A program made the position numbers and the translations under genes. Positions 1-9,720 of a stretch of DNA of 64,000 bases are shown one piece after another. Origin of the DNA: Defluviicoccus sp046348835 (lineage in GTDB: Bacteria > Pseudomonadota > Alphaproteobacteria > Rhodospirillales > Defluviicoccaceae); NCBI GenBank assembly GCA_046348835.1, contig JAXMDM010000002.1, forward strand, positions 62,001-126,000, read 5' to 3'. How positions within the stretch are numbered: the first letter of the stretch is position 1; each line of letters opens with the position of its first letter. The notes beneath the pieces were generated by a model, which was not told the origin of the DNA, searched no databases, and was given only the letters and a program-made list of their open reading frames with translations.

Positions 1-2
1 TG

Positions 3-3000
3 TCGCAGCAAGCCAAGATGGGACATGCCGTTACCCATCTCGTTGCCGAGGTCGGCACGCGCGACGCGCGGATCGCCAGTCTGGAGGAGGAGGTCGGCAC
101 GCGCGATGCGCGGATCGTCGGTCTGGAGGACGTGGTGGGCGCTCGCGATGCGCGGATCGTCGGCCTGGAGGGGGAGGTGGGCGCCCGCGATGCGCGGATT
201 ACCAATTTAGAGGCTGCGATCGACACCCGTGACCGACGGATCGCGACCCTGATGAGCCAATCGGACGGCCAGGAGGGAATCAGCGGCCTGGCGGTTCAAA
301 TTGCCGAACAGTGCTCTCGTCTGTCGGCGGAGATTGGCGACCACGACCGGCTGATTGAGGAACTTAGGGCGACGCACGCCCAAGCCACGGCGCACCTGGT
401 GCGGATCGGCACGTTCAAGAAAAGCCTATCGTGGCGAGCGACCCGGCCGTTGCGGGGTGGCCTACGCAAGCCCCGTAAGCGACTTAAGCGGGCTTGGAGA
501 AGGTTGGTTACGGATCGCCGCCATCGTAGGGGCGAGCCGGAACCGGGGGAGCATCCGGCGGCTTCTCTAGTGCTCGCCCAGCCGGAGACCGCATCGCCCG
601 CAGCGGCCCCCGAGCCCTCGGCGCAACCCCGCTTGGCCCGCCATCGCCCTTGCGTGGTGTTCATCTCGGGAGAGCCGGACACCCCCGGGCATTATTATCG
701 TGTCGAGAATATCCGCGCCGCGCTGGCCGAGCGCTATTACGAAACGGTGGTTCTGAGGAACGATGAACTGCCGGCACGCGCCGATGAATGCGTTCGCGCC
801 GATGTGCTGTGGATTTGGCGGACGAGTTGGACCGAGCCGGTGGCACGAGCGGTCGGAGTGGCGCGGGCCAATGGTGCGCGGGTCGTGTTCGATGTGGACG
901 ATCTGATGTTCCGCCCCGATATCGCCAAGATCGAGATCATCGACGGTATCCGATCGCAGGACCTGACCGAAGACCTTGTCGCCCGCGGCTACAGCCTGGT
1001 CCGGCAGACACTGGCCAACGCCGACCATGCTACCGCGCCAACGGAGACCTTGGCGCAGGAGCTTCGCCGCACGGGAACACCGGCCACGGTGATTCCAAAC
1101 GGATATGGCCCGGGTGCGTTCGCCCTTTCCCGCACGCTTCGTCTCGGGCGCCAGCCGGCGGCGGAAGACGGGTGGCTGCGCATCGGCTATGCCAGCGGCT
1201 CCAGGACCCATCAGCGCGACTTCGCTGTGGCCGCGCAGGCCGTTGCCGACATCCTTTCAATGCATCCGAACGTGCGCCTGGTGCTCTTTGCCCATTCCAT
1301 CGATATCGCCGAGTTCCCGGAACTGGTGCCCCTCAGCGATCGCATCGAATGGCGGTCCCTGGTGCCGGTCCACGAACTTCCCAAGGAATATGCCCGATTT
1401 GACATCAATATCGCTCCCCTCGAAGTCGGCAACGTGTTCTGCGAGGCGAAGAGCGAGCTGAAGTTTTTCGAGCCCGCGTTGTGTGGCGTCGTTACCGTGG
1501 CTTCACCCACACAGCCGTTCCGCGAAGCCATTCGCCACGGGGAGACGGGTTTCCTCGCCGCCGATCGGGACGCCTGGCGGGATTGTTTGGAGACCCTCGT
1601 CACCGATGCCGAGCTTCGCGACCGCATGGCGGCGTCGGCGTTTGACGATGCGGTCTGCCGTTACGGACCGGAGCGTCGAACCGTTCTGGTCAACCGGCTC
1701 GTTACCCAGCTCCTTGCTCCGGCACCGGTGGTCGGCGAAATCGCGCGCGCGTCGGTGCTTGAACCTCGCCCGGTGGCAAGAGAAGTCGATGTCCCCGAGT
1801 ATTCCGTCGTCTACGCCTCTCCGCGTCGAGGAGCCAGTCGGGTAGCAGTTGTAGTGCCGCTCTACAACTATTCGCAGTACGTCTGCGAAGCGCTGGAGTC
1901 TGTGGCGGCGCAGACGATGCGGGATATAGATGTGATCGTCGTTGACGATAACTCTACCGATGATTCCCTAAACATCGCCAAGAGCTGGATTGTCACCAAT
2001 ACTCACCAATTTAATTATGTCGCTCTGCTGAAAAACGAGGTCAACTCCGGGCTGAGCCGCACCCGCAACTCCGGCATCGATCATGCCGGGGCGGAGCTCA
2101 TCTTGCCGCTCGATGCCGATAACCAATTGCTCCCCACATGTGTCCAACGCTGCGTTGCCCTTCTCGATGAGACAAACGCGGCCATGGCCTATCCAACGAT
2201 CGAGATGTTCGGCGATCAGACGGGCCTAGTCACCGTAAGCGATTGGGATGTATCCCGGCTGCAATTCGGCAATTACATCGACGCGATGGCCATGTTCCGC
2301 ATGGCGTGCTGGTTGACGGTCGGCGGGTATACTCGAAGCGAGTACGGCTGGGAGGACTTCGACCTTTGGTGCAAGTTCGCCGAGGCCGGTTTCTGGGGGG
2401 TGCGTGTTCCGGAAGTAACCGCCCGCTATCGGGTGCATGGGCAATCGATGCTGAAAACCGTCACCGACGTGCTGGCCAATCGAGAGCGGGTCACGGCGGA
2501 GGTCACGGCACGCCACCCATGGCTCGACATCGCGCCTCCCGGCGGTCACCACGGCTTGCCGGCAACGACTAACCGCGGTTCGGGGGCCGGAGACGGGCCG
2601 GTGCCGTACGGGGGTGGTCTCGATCAGCCACGCGATTGGTCCCTGCTGTCGCTTCTGCAATGCCCCGAGACGGGCGAGGCGCTGGAGCGTGACGGGGACG
2701 AACTGCGCGGCGTCCGTACCGGCCGCCGATGGCCGATCGTGGATGGACGCCCGGTGTTTACGAAGGATGGTCGGGATGTCCATTGCCATGCGGTGGACCA
2801 TGTGAGCAATCCGCTGCCCCGATCGGCGCTCCACTTGATCGAAGGCAGCGAAGGACCCGTCCTTAATCTCAGCGGCGGTGCATCGTCGTGTTGTTTCGAC
2901 CATGTCGTCGAGGCCGAGTATAGCCTGTTCCGGACAACGGATGTGGCCGCGGACGCGCATCACCTTCCGTTCAAGGATAGCGCATTCGACCTGGTCGTGT

Positions 3001-3449
3001 GCTTGAATGCTTTTGAACATTACCGCGAACCGACGGCCGTCGCAGCGGAGATTCGCCGCGTACTTCGCCCGGGCGGGAAGGTTTTCATCCATACCGCGTT
3101 CATGCAGCCGCTGCACGAAGCGCCGTACCATTACTTCAATTGTACGAAATATGGTCTCGAGGAGTGGCTGAGAATATTCGATATCGACTACATTCATGTT
3201 TCGGCCAATCTGAACCCGGCCTACGCGTTCAGTTGGTTGGCGTCCGATCTCGATGCCGCCATGGCCGCCCACGTGTCGGAGCAGGCCGCCGCCGACTTCC
3301 GCAACACACCGGTTGCCACGTTCGTCGACCTGTGGCGCGACGAACGGACCCGGCGTTTGCCGGTCTGGGAGGCGTTCTTCCAGCTGCCGCAGGAGGTCCA
3401 GGAGCGGTTCGCCGCCGGCTGGGAGGCGGCTGCCCACCGACCAAGCTGA
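3..3449 (+). CDS. Multidomain glycosyltransferase (GT4 + GT2) fused to a class I methyltransferase, 5' partial
   Basis: Likely polysaccharide or glycan assembly enzyme. The first ATG is at 18, but the frame stays open to the window edge, so the true start is probably outside. Residues (counted from ATG 18) about 12-81 are five tandem 14-residue units of the type VGTRDARIASLEEE, predicted coiled coil. Next comes a basic linker, then a GT4-like module (about 205-560, with SELKFFEPALCG near its acceptor end), then a GT2 module (about 608-840) with VVVPLYNYSQYV, VDDNSTDD, an LPLDADN acidic motif and a WEDFDLW motif. A Trm112-like zinc-ribbon-type segment (about 880-925) precedes a Methyltransf_11 module with DLVVCLNAFEHYREP and RVLRPGGKVFIH. 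Such fusions are usual in O-antigen or capsule loci. Donor and acceptor sugars cannot be read from sequence. It converges on the hybrid kinase with 43 nt between the stops. Confidence 0.85.
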   Translation, partial: SQQAKMGHAVTHLVAEVGTRDARIASLEEEVGTRDARIVGLEDVVGARDARIVGLEGEVGARDARITNLEAAIDTRDRRIATLMSQSDGQEGISGLAVQIAEQCSRLSAEIGDHDRLIEELRATHAQATAHLVRIGTFKKSLSWRATRPLRGGLRKPRKRLKRAWRRLVTDRRHRRGEPEPGEHPAASLVLAQPETASPAAAPEPSAQPRLARHRPCVVFISGEPDTPGHYYRVENIRAALAERYYETVVLRNDELPARADECVRADVLWIWRTSWTEPVARAVGVARANGARVVFDVDDLMFRPDIAKIEIIDGIRSQDLTEDLVARGYSLVRQTLANADHATAPTETLAQELRRTGTPATVIPNGYGPGAFALSRTLRLGRQPAAEDGWLRIGYASGSRTHQRDFAVAAQAVADILSMHPNVRLVLFAHSIDIAEFPELVPLSDRIEWRSLVPVHELPKEYARFDINIAPLEVGNVFCEAKSELKFFEPALCGVVTVASPTQPFREAIRHGETGFLAADRDAWRDCLETLVTDAELRDRMAASAFDDAVCRYGPERRTVLVNRLVTQLLAPAPVVGEIARASVLEPRPVAREVDVPEYSVVYASPRRGASRVAVVVPLYNYSQYVCEALESVAAQTMRDIDVIVVDDNSTDDSLNIAKSWIVTNTHQFNYVALLKNEVNSGLSRTRNSGIDHAGAELILPLDADNQLLPTCVQRCVALLDETNAAMAYPTIEMFGDQTGLVTVSDWDVSRLQFGNYIDAMAMFRMACWLTVGGYTRSEYGWEDFDLWCKFAEAGFWGVRVPEVTARYRVHGQSMLKTVTDVLANRERVTAEVTARHPWLDIAPPGGHHGLPATTNRGSGAGDGPVPYGGGLDQPRDWSLLSLLQCPETGEALERDGDELRGVRTGRRWPIVDGRPVFTKDGRDVHCHAVDHVSNPLPRSALHLIEGSEGPVLNLSGGASSCCFDHVVEAEYSLFRTTDVAADAHHLPFKDSAFDLVVCLNAFEHYREPTAVAAEIRRVLRPGGKVFIHTAFMQPLHEAPYHYFNCTKYGLEEWLRIFDIDYIHVSANLNPAYAFSWLASDLDAAMAAHVSEQAAADFRNTPVATFVDLWRDERTRRLPVWEAFFQLPQEVQERFAAGWEAAAHRPS
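51..260 (+). repeat. Five tandem 42-nt units coding a 14-residue coiled-coil repeat
   Basis: Units of 42 nt at 51-92, 93-134, 135-176, 177-218 and 219-260 encode consecutive 14-mers around the core R-D-A-R-I. The middle units are nearly identical at DNA level and the last has diverged. Copy number is therefore likely to vary by slippage or unequal recombination without breaking the frame. Confidence 0.85.
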
Positions 3450-3492
3450 TCCTGGTCGGCGGCGGCGCGGCGGTTGGTGCGGCGAGCTCTTT

Positions 3493-6400
3493 TCAGTGCA
3501 GGGTCCGACGGCCGAACAGCGCCCTGAGCTCGCGCGCCAGTTCCTGGTGGGAGTAGGGCTTCAGCAGCCAGGGCGCGTGCTCGCTCAGCCCACGCTCGTG
3601 CAAGGTGGCCTCTCGGGCGAACCCGGTGGTGAACAGGACCTTCAGTTTCGGGTAAAGGTCATGGGCCATATCGGCCAGTTCCGTTCCGTTCATGCCTCCG
3701 GCCAGCTCAATATCGGTGAACAGCACATCGACGTGGGAATCGGCGAGGAGATCGAGCGCATCTTTGGCCGACTCCGCCTGCAGGCTCTGCAGGCCTAGCC
3801 TGTCGAGCATCTTGACCGCCACCCGACGCAGTTTGGATTCGTCCTCCACCACCAGAACCACCTTGTCGGCCATATCGGCCAACCGCGGGTCGGCGGATCC
3901 TTCCTTGCGGTCGGTCCGGACGGAGGGCGCCCGCGGAAGATAGAGCTTAACGCACGTGCCCTGCCCGACCCGGCTGTAAATGCTGACGTGTCCGCCCGAC
4001 TGCTTGGCAAAGCCATAAACCATACTGAGGCCGAGACCGCTTCCTTTGCCCACCTCCTTGGTGGTGAAAAAGGGCTCGAAGACGTGCTCGACGACCTCCG
4101 GCGGCATTCCGGTGCCGGTATCGGTGACCGCCAGCAGGACGTACTCGCCCGGAACCACCTCCTCGTACTGGTCGGCGTAATCCTCATCCAACAGGGCGTT
4201 GCGGGTTTCCAGCGTGAGCACGCCCGTACTATGCATGGCGTCGCGGGAATTCACCGCGAGATTGACCAGGGCCCGCTCCAGTTCACCGCGGTCGGCGAGG
4301 GCCGACCACAGGTCGGACGCCAGCGCTTCCTCGATACAAATGCCCATGCCCAGGGTGCGGCGAAGGAGTTCGCTGACGCTTTTGACGACTTCGTTGAGGT
4401 CGATGACGGTGGGTCTCAGAGGTTGTTTGCGGGCGAAGGCCAGCAACCGATGGGTCAGTTCACCGGCCCGGCGTGCGGCCCAGAGGGCGTCCTCCAAGAA
4501 CTCCCGATGGCGTGACTCTCCTCCCCCGACGCGTTCCCCGAGGAGTTGCAGATTGCCGATCACGATTCCCAGCAGGTTGTTAAAATCGTGCGCAATCCCG
4601 CCGGTGAGTTGGCCGAGGGCCTGCATCTTCTGTGACTGCCGGAGCTGATCCTCCATTTGTTTACGGTCGGTGATGTCCTCCTTGACCGCCACGAAGTTGG
4701 TTATCGTGTCTCCCTGCAGGACCGGGGCGATTGATGCCAGTTCCCAGAACAGCTCGCCGTTCTTTCTCTTGTTGAGGAGCTCGCCGCGCCAGACCCGCCC
4801 CGAAGATATGATCGTCCACAACTCGGCATAGGTCTCGGGCGAGGTATGCCCAGACTTGAGAAGACGAGGATTCTTCCCGATGGTTTCGGCCACCGTATAG
4901 CCGGTGACCTCACTGAATTTCGGGTTCACGTACTCGATAGTGCCTCGCCAATCGGTGATCACCACCGATGTGGGGCTTTGCTGGATAGCCTGGAAGAGCT
5001 TGCTTAATTCGGCTTGCGACTGCTTCTGCTGGGTTATTTCCCGCGCGTAGACCGCAACCTCGGAGACCGAATTGTCCGGTCGGAGCACGGGATAAAACCA
5101 GAACTCGAACCACCGGGAATGGATCTGGGTCTCCCAATGGGTCAGGCTGGCGGTGGTCACCACCTGGCGGATGTACTGCATCCGCTTCGCCACCTGATCG
5201 TTGGGCAGCAGGGCATCGAGGTGCGCACCGACCAACTTCCTGCCCACCCGTTTCGCCAGTCGCCGCTCCGCCGCCTTGTTGCTGGCAAGGACCTCGCCCT
5301 CGCTGGATACGAGCAGGATCTCGTCCTGGCTTGCGTCGAGCAGGGCGCGCATGCGCAGTTCGCTTTGCCGCAGACTACGATCGGCCTCCTTGTGCTCGGT
5401 GACGTCGGCGGCCATGCTGACCCTCAGCCGCCGCCCGTGCTCGTCGAGGCCGATCGGTTCGGAGCGGAAGGTCCAGATGCGCGTTCGGCCATCGGCGGTG
5501 CGTACCGCCTGCTCGCTCTCGCCCGCAGATTGGTTGAGTTCGTAGAGTTCTTGGATCCGGCCTTTCAGCACCTCGGCATGCTCGCCGTAGGCTCGCTCCA
5601 GCCACGCACCAACCGTAGCGATCTCGTCGCGCCGGTAGCCGGTGAGATCAAGCCATGCCTGACTGACCTGGATCACTTCGCCATCCTCGGCGTGGACCAT
5701 GATGGGGTAGGGGGCGTGATCCACGGTCCGTCTCAGACGGGCCTCGCTTTCGCGGAGCGCGTCTTCGGCCTTCTTCCTCTGCGAGATGTCGAGATTGAAG
5801 CCCACCCACGAGGTGATGCGGTTGTTCTCGTCACGGACGGGTCGGCCAAGGCTGAGGATGGGGCGATAGGTGCCCGACTGATCCATGACCCGGTGTTCCC
5901 ACACCCAATCCGAACCGCTCCGCACGCACTCCCGCCAGGCCTCCAAGGTGGGCATCACGTCCTCGGGCGGCAGACGATCCAGCCAGCCGCGCGGGCTCAC
6001 CTCGTCCATGCGTTTGCCCAAGAGATCGAGGAAAATCTGGCTGACGAATTCCACCGCGCCCTGGGCATTGCAGACCCAGACCCCGTAGCGGATGGTTTCG
6101 CCCGCCGTCCGGTAGCGCGCCTCACTCTCGCGCAAGGCTTCTTCGGTTTGCTTGCGTTGGGTGATGTCGTGGGCAACGAACACGGACCCGGCGTTTCGTC
6201 CGTCGATGATCAGCGGTGCCCGGGAACAGGCGACGTCCACCGGCTCGCCATCCTTGCGGAAAAAGACATCCTCGTGCCCGACGAAGGCCTCACCGGACGC
6301 TGTGGCGCGGGCGAACGGACAATCGCCGTAATTGGCCGCCAGCCGCTTGTGGTGGATGGCGTCATGGAGGTTGCGCCCCACGAGTTCGTCGCGCGGCCAG

Positions 6401-7560
6401 CCAAAGGTGCGCTCCGCCGCCGTGTTCATCCAGGTGAGACAGCCGAGCTGATCGGTCACGAAGATCGAATCGGCGGCACTATCGGTAACCGCGGCGAGAA
6501 GGCCGGCCTGTTCAGTCAGCCGTTCCTCTGCGTGCTTGCGCTCGGTGATGTCGGTGGCAAAGGTCTGAAAAAAGCGGACCTTGCCGGCCTTGTCGAAGAA
6601 GCCATACAGGTGGCAGAGGTGCCAGCGCACCGCGCCGTCGGCGCGCGTGCTGCGTGTCTCTTCGTGGCGCTGGGGATTATCGGCGGTGAATGATTTGAGT
6701 TCGTTGAGGAAGCGCGGTCGGTCCTTTGGTGCGGCAAAGTCGAGCCAGCGCTTACCCAGCAGAGACTGGGGATCGGTGCCAAAGAAATCGGCGTAGGCCC
6801 GATTGACGAAGATGAGGGTGGTATCCGGAAGAAACTGGCAAATAGGGTCGGGCTGTGCCTCGACCAGATTGCGATAGAGGTCGGCGCTCTCGCGCAGGCG
6901 CCGGACCATCGGTTCGCCGACGCGGAAGAACAACAAGGCGGCAGCCGCCACCGCTGCCAGCGAGACGAGACCGACAACGAGACTGGCGCGCAAATACTGG
7001 GCGTTGATCTCCCGCATGTCGATCTTGGCGACCAGCCCCCAATTAAGCCTGGGCAACGGTTCGTAGGCGGCCAGCACACGGCGGCCCACATAATCAATGC
7101 CGATCATGGTCCCCGAGCGACCGGAAAGGGCCTGGGTCATCGGCTGACCCATGGGTCCCCCCATGGGCACCGGGTCGGGAGCCCGGTCCGAGCCGCGTGC
7201 CGGGGTCAGAAAAACCACGATGTCGCCGCTCCGGCGAGCGAGCACAAGATCGGTGGATTGCGACGCCAGTTGGTCGCTCAATGCGTGATGGACCGCGAGA
7301 ATCCTGGACAGAGCCGCCGCGGTCGGTTGGTCGTGGTCCGAAGCCTCCGGGCCGACGATGGCATCGATCAGCGCAACTTGGCTGCGGGCGATGTTGACGA
7401 GCCGATCTCGCTCCCGGTCGAATGCCTCTTGGTAAATTATCCCGATCGCGGTGGCGCCGACGATCAGGCAGACACCGATCATGATAATAATAAGGAAAAA
7501 GAGGCGTTGATAATCGCCCATGCTTCTTAGCTTGTACGCCACGGCAGAACGTGTTTTCAT
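3493..7560 (-). CDS. Hybrid sensor histidine kinase with six PAS domains and a C-terminal receiver
   Basis: Membrane-bound sensor kinase of 1355 residues. An N-terminal membrane helix (LFFLIIIMIGVCLIVGATAI) is followed by an extracytoplasmic sensor region and a second helix near residue 195-215. Six PAS modules follow, beginning for example at DLYRNLVEAQPDPICQF, LLAAVTDSAADSIF and LFQAIQQSPTSVVITD. The kinase core has the phospho-acceptor region GGIAHDFNNLLG and an ATPase domain with GSGLGLSMVYGFAKQSGG. The C-terminal receiver has its aspartate in VLFTDIELAGG plus conserved T and K (LFTTG, LLKPY). The gene lies 7 nt downstream of a stand-alone receiver on the same strand, so the two are probably one operon and a phosphorelay. 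The ligand is unknown. Confidence 0.93.
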   Translation of the reverse strand: MKTRSAVAYKLRSMGDYQRLFFLIIIMIGVCLIVGATAIGIIYQEAFDRERDRLVNIARSQVALIDAIVGPEASDHDQPTAAALSRILAVHHALSDQLASQSTDLVLARRSGDIVVFLTPARGSDRAPDPVPMGGPMGQPMTQALSGRSGTMIGIDYVGRRVLAAYEPLPRLNWGLVAKIDMREINAQYLRASLVVGLVSLAAVAAAALLFFRVGEPMVRRLRESADLYRNLVEAQPDPICQFLPDTTLIFVNRAYADFFGTDPQSLLGKRWLDFAAPKDRPRFLNELKSFTADNPQRHEETRSTRADGAVRWHLCHLYGFFDKAGKVRFFQTFATDITERKHAEERLTEQAGLLAAVTDSAADSIFVTDQLGCLTWMNTAAERTFGWPRDELVGRNLHDAIHHKRLAANYGDCPFARATASGEAFVGHEDVFFRKDGEPVDVACSRAPLIIDGRNAGSVFVAHDITQRKQTEEALRESEARYRTAGETIRYGVWVCNAQGAVEFVSQIFLDLLGKRMDEVSPRGWLDRLPPEDVMPTLEAWRECVRSGSDWVWEHRVMDQSGTYRPILSLGRPVRDENNRITSWVGFNLDISQRKKAEDALRESEARLRRTVDHAPYPIMVHAEDGEVIQVSQAWLDLTGYRRDEIATVGAWLERAYGEHAEVLKGRIQELYELNQSAGESEQAVRTADGRTRIWTFRSEPIGLDEHGRRLRVSMAADVTEHKEADRSLRQSELRMRALLDASQDEILLVSSEGEVLASNKAAERRLAKRVGRKLVGAHLDALLPNDQVAKRMQYIRQVVTTASLTHWETQIHSRWFEFWFYPVLRPDNSVSEVAVYAREITQQKQSQAELSKLFQAIQQSPTSVVITDWRGTIEYVNPKFSEVTGYTVAETIGKNPRLLKSGHTSPETYAELWTIISSGRVWRGELLNKRKNGELFWELASIAPVLQGDTITNFVAVKEDITDRKQMEDQLRQSQKMQALGQLTGGIAHDFNNLLGIVIGNLQLLGERVGGGESRHREFLEDALWAARRAGELTHRLLAFARKQPLRPTVIDLNEVVKSVSELLRRTLGMGICIEEALASDLWSALADRGELERALVNLAVNSRDAMHSTGVLTLETRNALLDEDYADQYEEVVPGEYVLLAVTDTGTGMPPEVVEHVFEPFFTTKEVGKGSGLGLSMVYGFAKQSGGHVSIYSRVGQGTCVKLYLPRAPSVRTDRKEGSADPRLADMADKVVLVVEDESKLRRVAVKMLDRLGLQSLQAESAKDALDLLADSHVDVLFTDIELAGGMNGTELADMAHDLYPKLKVLFTTGFAREATLHERGLSEHAPWLLKPYSHQELARELRALFGRRTLH

Positions 7561-7567
7561 GCGTTGC

Positions 7568-7954
7568 TCACGAATGTCCCGTGAGGACGGCCCGCAGTCG
7601 GTTGAGTTCTACGGGTTTGTACAGGGTGGTTACCGGCCCGAGACCCTTAAATTCCGCCAAAATCTTAGCGTGGGTGGCATAATCCGGCGTGTATCCGGTT
7701 ATGATAATCAACCGGGCGGTGCACTGTCGCTGGGCGAGCCACACAACCAGCTCGTTCCCGTCCATCCCGGGCATGATCATGTCGAGGACGATCATGGTGG
7801 GGTGGAATATCTCGTAAGCCTCGATAAAGGCGGAACCTTCGGTGGTTACTAAAACCTCGAAGCCCAGCTGTTCCGCGACGTTCTGGACAAACCGGCCAAA
7901 GGCAGGCTCGTCATCGCAGATCAACAACCGCTGTGCGTTGTTCTCTCGCCCCAT
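7568..7954 (-). CDS. Stand-alone response regulator receiver protein
   Basis: A 128-residue single receiver domain without output domain. The acidic pocket is LLICDDEP, the phospho-acceptor lies in MIVLDMIMPGMDG, followed by the conserved threonine (IIITGYT) and lysine (LYKPVE). It is the first gene of a two-gene minus-strand unit with the six-PAS hybrid kinase 7 nt downstream. It may shuttle phosphate in that relay in the manner of CheY or DivK. The start ATG has only a weak ribosome site (gcgggatcc), so the exact start is less sure than the gene. Confidence 0.9.
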   Translation of the reverse strand: MGRENNAQRLLICDDEPAFGRFVQNVAEQLGFEVLVTTEGSAFIEAYEIFHPTMIVLDMIMPGMDGNELVVWLAQRQCTARLIIITGYTPDYATHAKILAEFKGLGPVTTLYKPVELNRLRAVLTGHS

Positions 7955-8203
7955 GGATCCCGCTCTAGTATCCTTCCCACTGGCCGCCGTACGGTAGTCA
8001 TTCGACGGGAAGATTGCACCAGCGGATTCATCCCCTGATGTCGGGTTTTTTCGCCATCCGAGGGAAGGGTGCCCCGGAGCGAGCGGTGCCGTGCCCTATC
8101 GCATAAACCTGCAATGGCACCATCGCGTTTCCGCCGATCCCACCTAAATGGATATCTTGGTTTCAGCAGGACCTCATGGCCACCTGTGGGAGAAGACGAC
8201 GCG

Positions 8204-8671
8204 ATGTCTCTGGTACGCTTGGTGCTGAATGTACTGTGGATCCTGACCGGCGGGGCGTGGATGGCCGTAGGCTGGCTGATCGCCGCCGTCCTCATGGTGA
8301 TCACGATCGTCGGCCTGCCGTGGGCGCGGGCGGCGTTCAACATTGCCAGTTATACGCTGCTTCCGTTCGGACGGGTCGCGGTGCCGCGGGACCTGTTGCA
8401 GGGGCGCGGCGACCTGGGAACGGGGGCCCTCGGCACCCTCGGCAACGTTTTGTGGCTGGTGCTGGCGGGATGGTGGCTGGCCCTCGGACACCTGCTCACC
8501 GCCATCGGTCTCGCCCTCACCATCATCGGCATTCCGTTCGCCTGGGCGCACCTGAAGCTGGCGGGAGTGTCGTTGTGGCCCGTCGGTCGCGCCATCGTGA
8601 CGACCGAGGAGGCGGAGCGGCTGCAAGGAGGCTCCGCGGCGGGCTTTAACCTATCGGTGGGCGGGCGCTGA
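8204..8671 (+). CDS. yccF: YccF family (DUF307) inner-membrane protein
   Basis: A 155-residue hydrophobic protein with two copies of the YccF motif: an early half with WILTGGAWMAVGWLIAAVLM and GLPWARAAFNIASYTLLPFGR, and a later half with WLVLAGWWLALGHLLTAIGLA and GIPFAWAHLKLAGVSLWPVGR. The ATG at 8204 gives the family's usual length and is preceded by gggagaag. An upstream in-frame start would add 45 residues unlike the family. The function of YccF proteins is not established. Its stop lies 3 nt before the GTG of the next gene, so the two are likely cotranscribed. Confidence 0.88.
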   Translation: MSLVRLVLNVLWILTGGAWMAVGWLIAAVLMVITIVGLPWARAAFNIASYTLLPFGRVAVPRDLLQGRGDLGTGALGTLGNVLWLVLAGWWLALGHLLTAIGLALTIIGIPFAWAHLKLAGVSLWPVGRAIVTTEEAERLQGGSAAGFNLSVGGR

Positions 8672-8674
8672 GCG

Positions 8675-9682
8675 GTGGAGACGATCGACATCGCCGGCAC
8701 CGGTCTCGAGCCGTCGCGTATCGGTCTTGGGACCTGGGCGATCGGCGGCTGGATGTGGGGTGGATCGGACGAACGAGCCGGCATAGCCACCCTTCATGCG
8801 GCGATCGCCCGCGGAATAACCCTGATCGACACCGCCCCGGTCTATGGGTTCGGCCGCTCGGAGGAAATCGTCGGCAGGGCGCTGGCCGATGGCGGACGTC
8901 GCCAGAATGTGGTTCTGGCGACCAAGTGCGGGCTCGACTGGACCGCCGAGCAGAAGCCCTTCCGCAACAGTTCGCGGGCGCGACTGATCGACGAGGTCGA
9001 AGCGTCCCTGCGCCGGCTGAAGACCGACGTGATCGACATCTATCAGCTTCACTGGCCGGATCTGCAAACGCCCCTCGACGAAACGGCGCACGCCATGCGC
9101 TCGTTGCTGGAGAGCGGAAAGATCCGGGCGATCGGCGTCAGCAACTATTCCCGCGAGCAGATGGCCGAGTTTGGCACCTTTGCCCCCCTTCACACGGCGC
9201 AGCCGCCGCTCAACCTGTTCGAGCGTGGCTCCTTGCACGACGTCCTGCCCTATTGCCGACAGCACGGCATCGCCACCTTGACCTACGGCGCCCTTTGTCG
9301 GGGCCTGTTGTCGGGGGCGATGTCGGCCGCCACCGAGTTCAGCGGCGATGACTTGCGCAAGGTGGATCCAAAGTTTCGGCCGCCGCGCTTCGCCCAGTAC
9401 CTGGCCGCCGTCGGGCGACTGGATCAGTTTGCCCGCGACCGGTTCGGCAAGCGGGTGATCCATCTCGCCCTCCGTTGGCTGCTGGATCAGCCCGGCGTTG
9501 GCATCGCCCTCTGGGGGGCCCGTAAGCCGGAGCAGCTCGAACCTGCCGCCGAGGTGATGGGCTGGTCGTTGGACGACGCGGCGTTAGCGGAGATCGATCG
9601 CATCGTCGCGGAAGCGGTTCCGGAGCCGATCGGGCCGGAGTTCATGGCCCCGCCGCTGCGGCGGCCCTCTGCCAAGGCCTAG
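8675..9682 (+). CDS. Aldo/keto reductase
   Basis: NAD(P)H-dependent oxidoreductase of 335 residues with a TIM-barrel fold. The tetrad is visible: Asp in ITLIDTAPVYG, Tyr in the same motif, Lys in LATKCGLDW and His in IYQLHWPD. The late NADPH-binding region is GIALWGARKPEQLEPA. The GTG start at 8675 lies just after the yccF stop. The next gene, an FAD oxidoreductase, follows after 38 nt with a perfect AGGAGG site between them. The substrate cannot be inferred; the family reduces varied sugar aldehydes and ketones. Confidence 0.92.
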   Translation: METIDIAGTGLEPSRIGLGTWAIGGWMWGGSDERAGIATLHAAIARGITLIDTAPVYGFGRSEEIVGRALADGGRRQNVVLATKCGLDWTAEQKPFRNSSRARLIDEVEASLRRLKTDVIDIYQLHWPDLQTPLDETAHAMRSLLESGKIRAIGVSNYSREQMAEFGTFAPLHTAQPPLNLFERGSLHDVLPYCRQHGIATLTYGALCRGLLSGAMSAATEFSGDDLRKVDPKFRPPRFAQYLAAVGRLDQFARDRFGKRVIHLALRWLLDQPGVGIALWGARKPEQLEPAAEVMGWSLDDAALAEIDRIVAEAVPEPIGPEFMAPPLRRPSAKA

Positions 9683-9705
9683 CCGGACGGGGCGGGAGGC
9701 TCGGC

Positions 9706-9711
9706 AGGAGG
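9706..9711 (+). promoter_or_regulatory. Perfect Shine-Dalgarno (AGGAGG) pointing to an ATC start codon
   Basis: AGGAGG is followed after 9 nt by ATC-GCC-GAG-ACC at 9721, exactly where the protein family begins with M-A-E-T. No ATG, GTG or TTG occurs in this frame between the ribosome site and codon 19 (TTG at 9775), which already lies inside the FAD-binding loop. Confidence 0.65.
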
Positions 9712-9720
9712 ACAGACGCC

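Noticed and set aside
5014..6693. Plus-strand frame of about 560 codons opposite the six-PAS kinase
   Set aside because: It is antisense to clear PAS domains and shows no family features.
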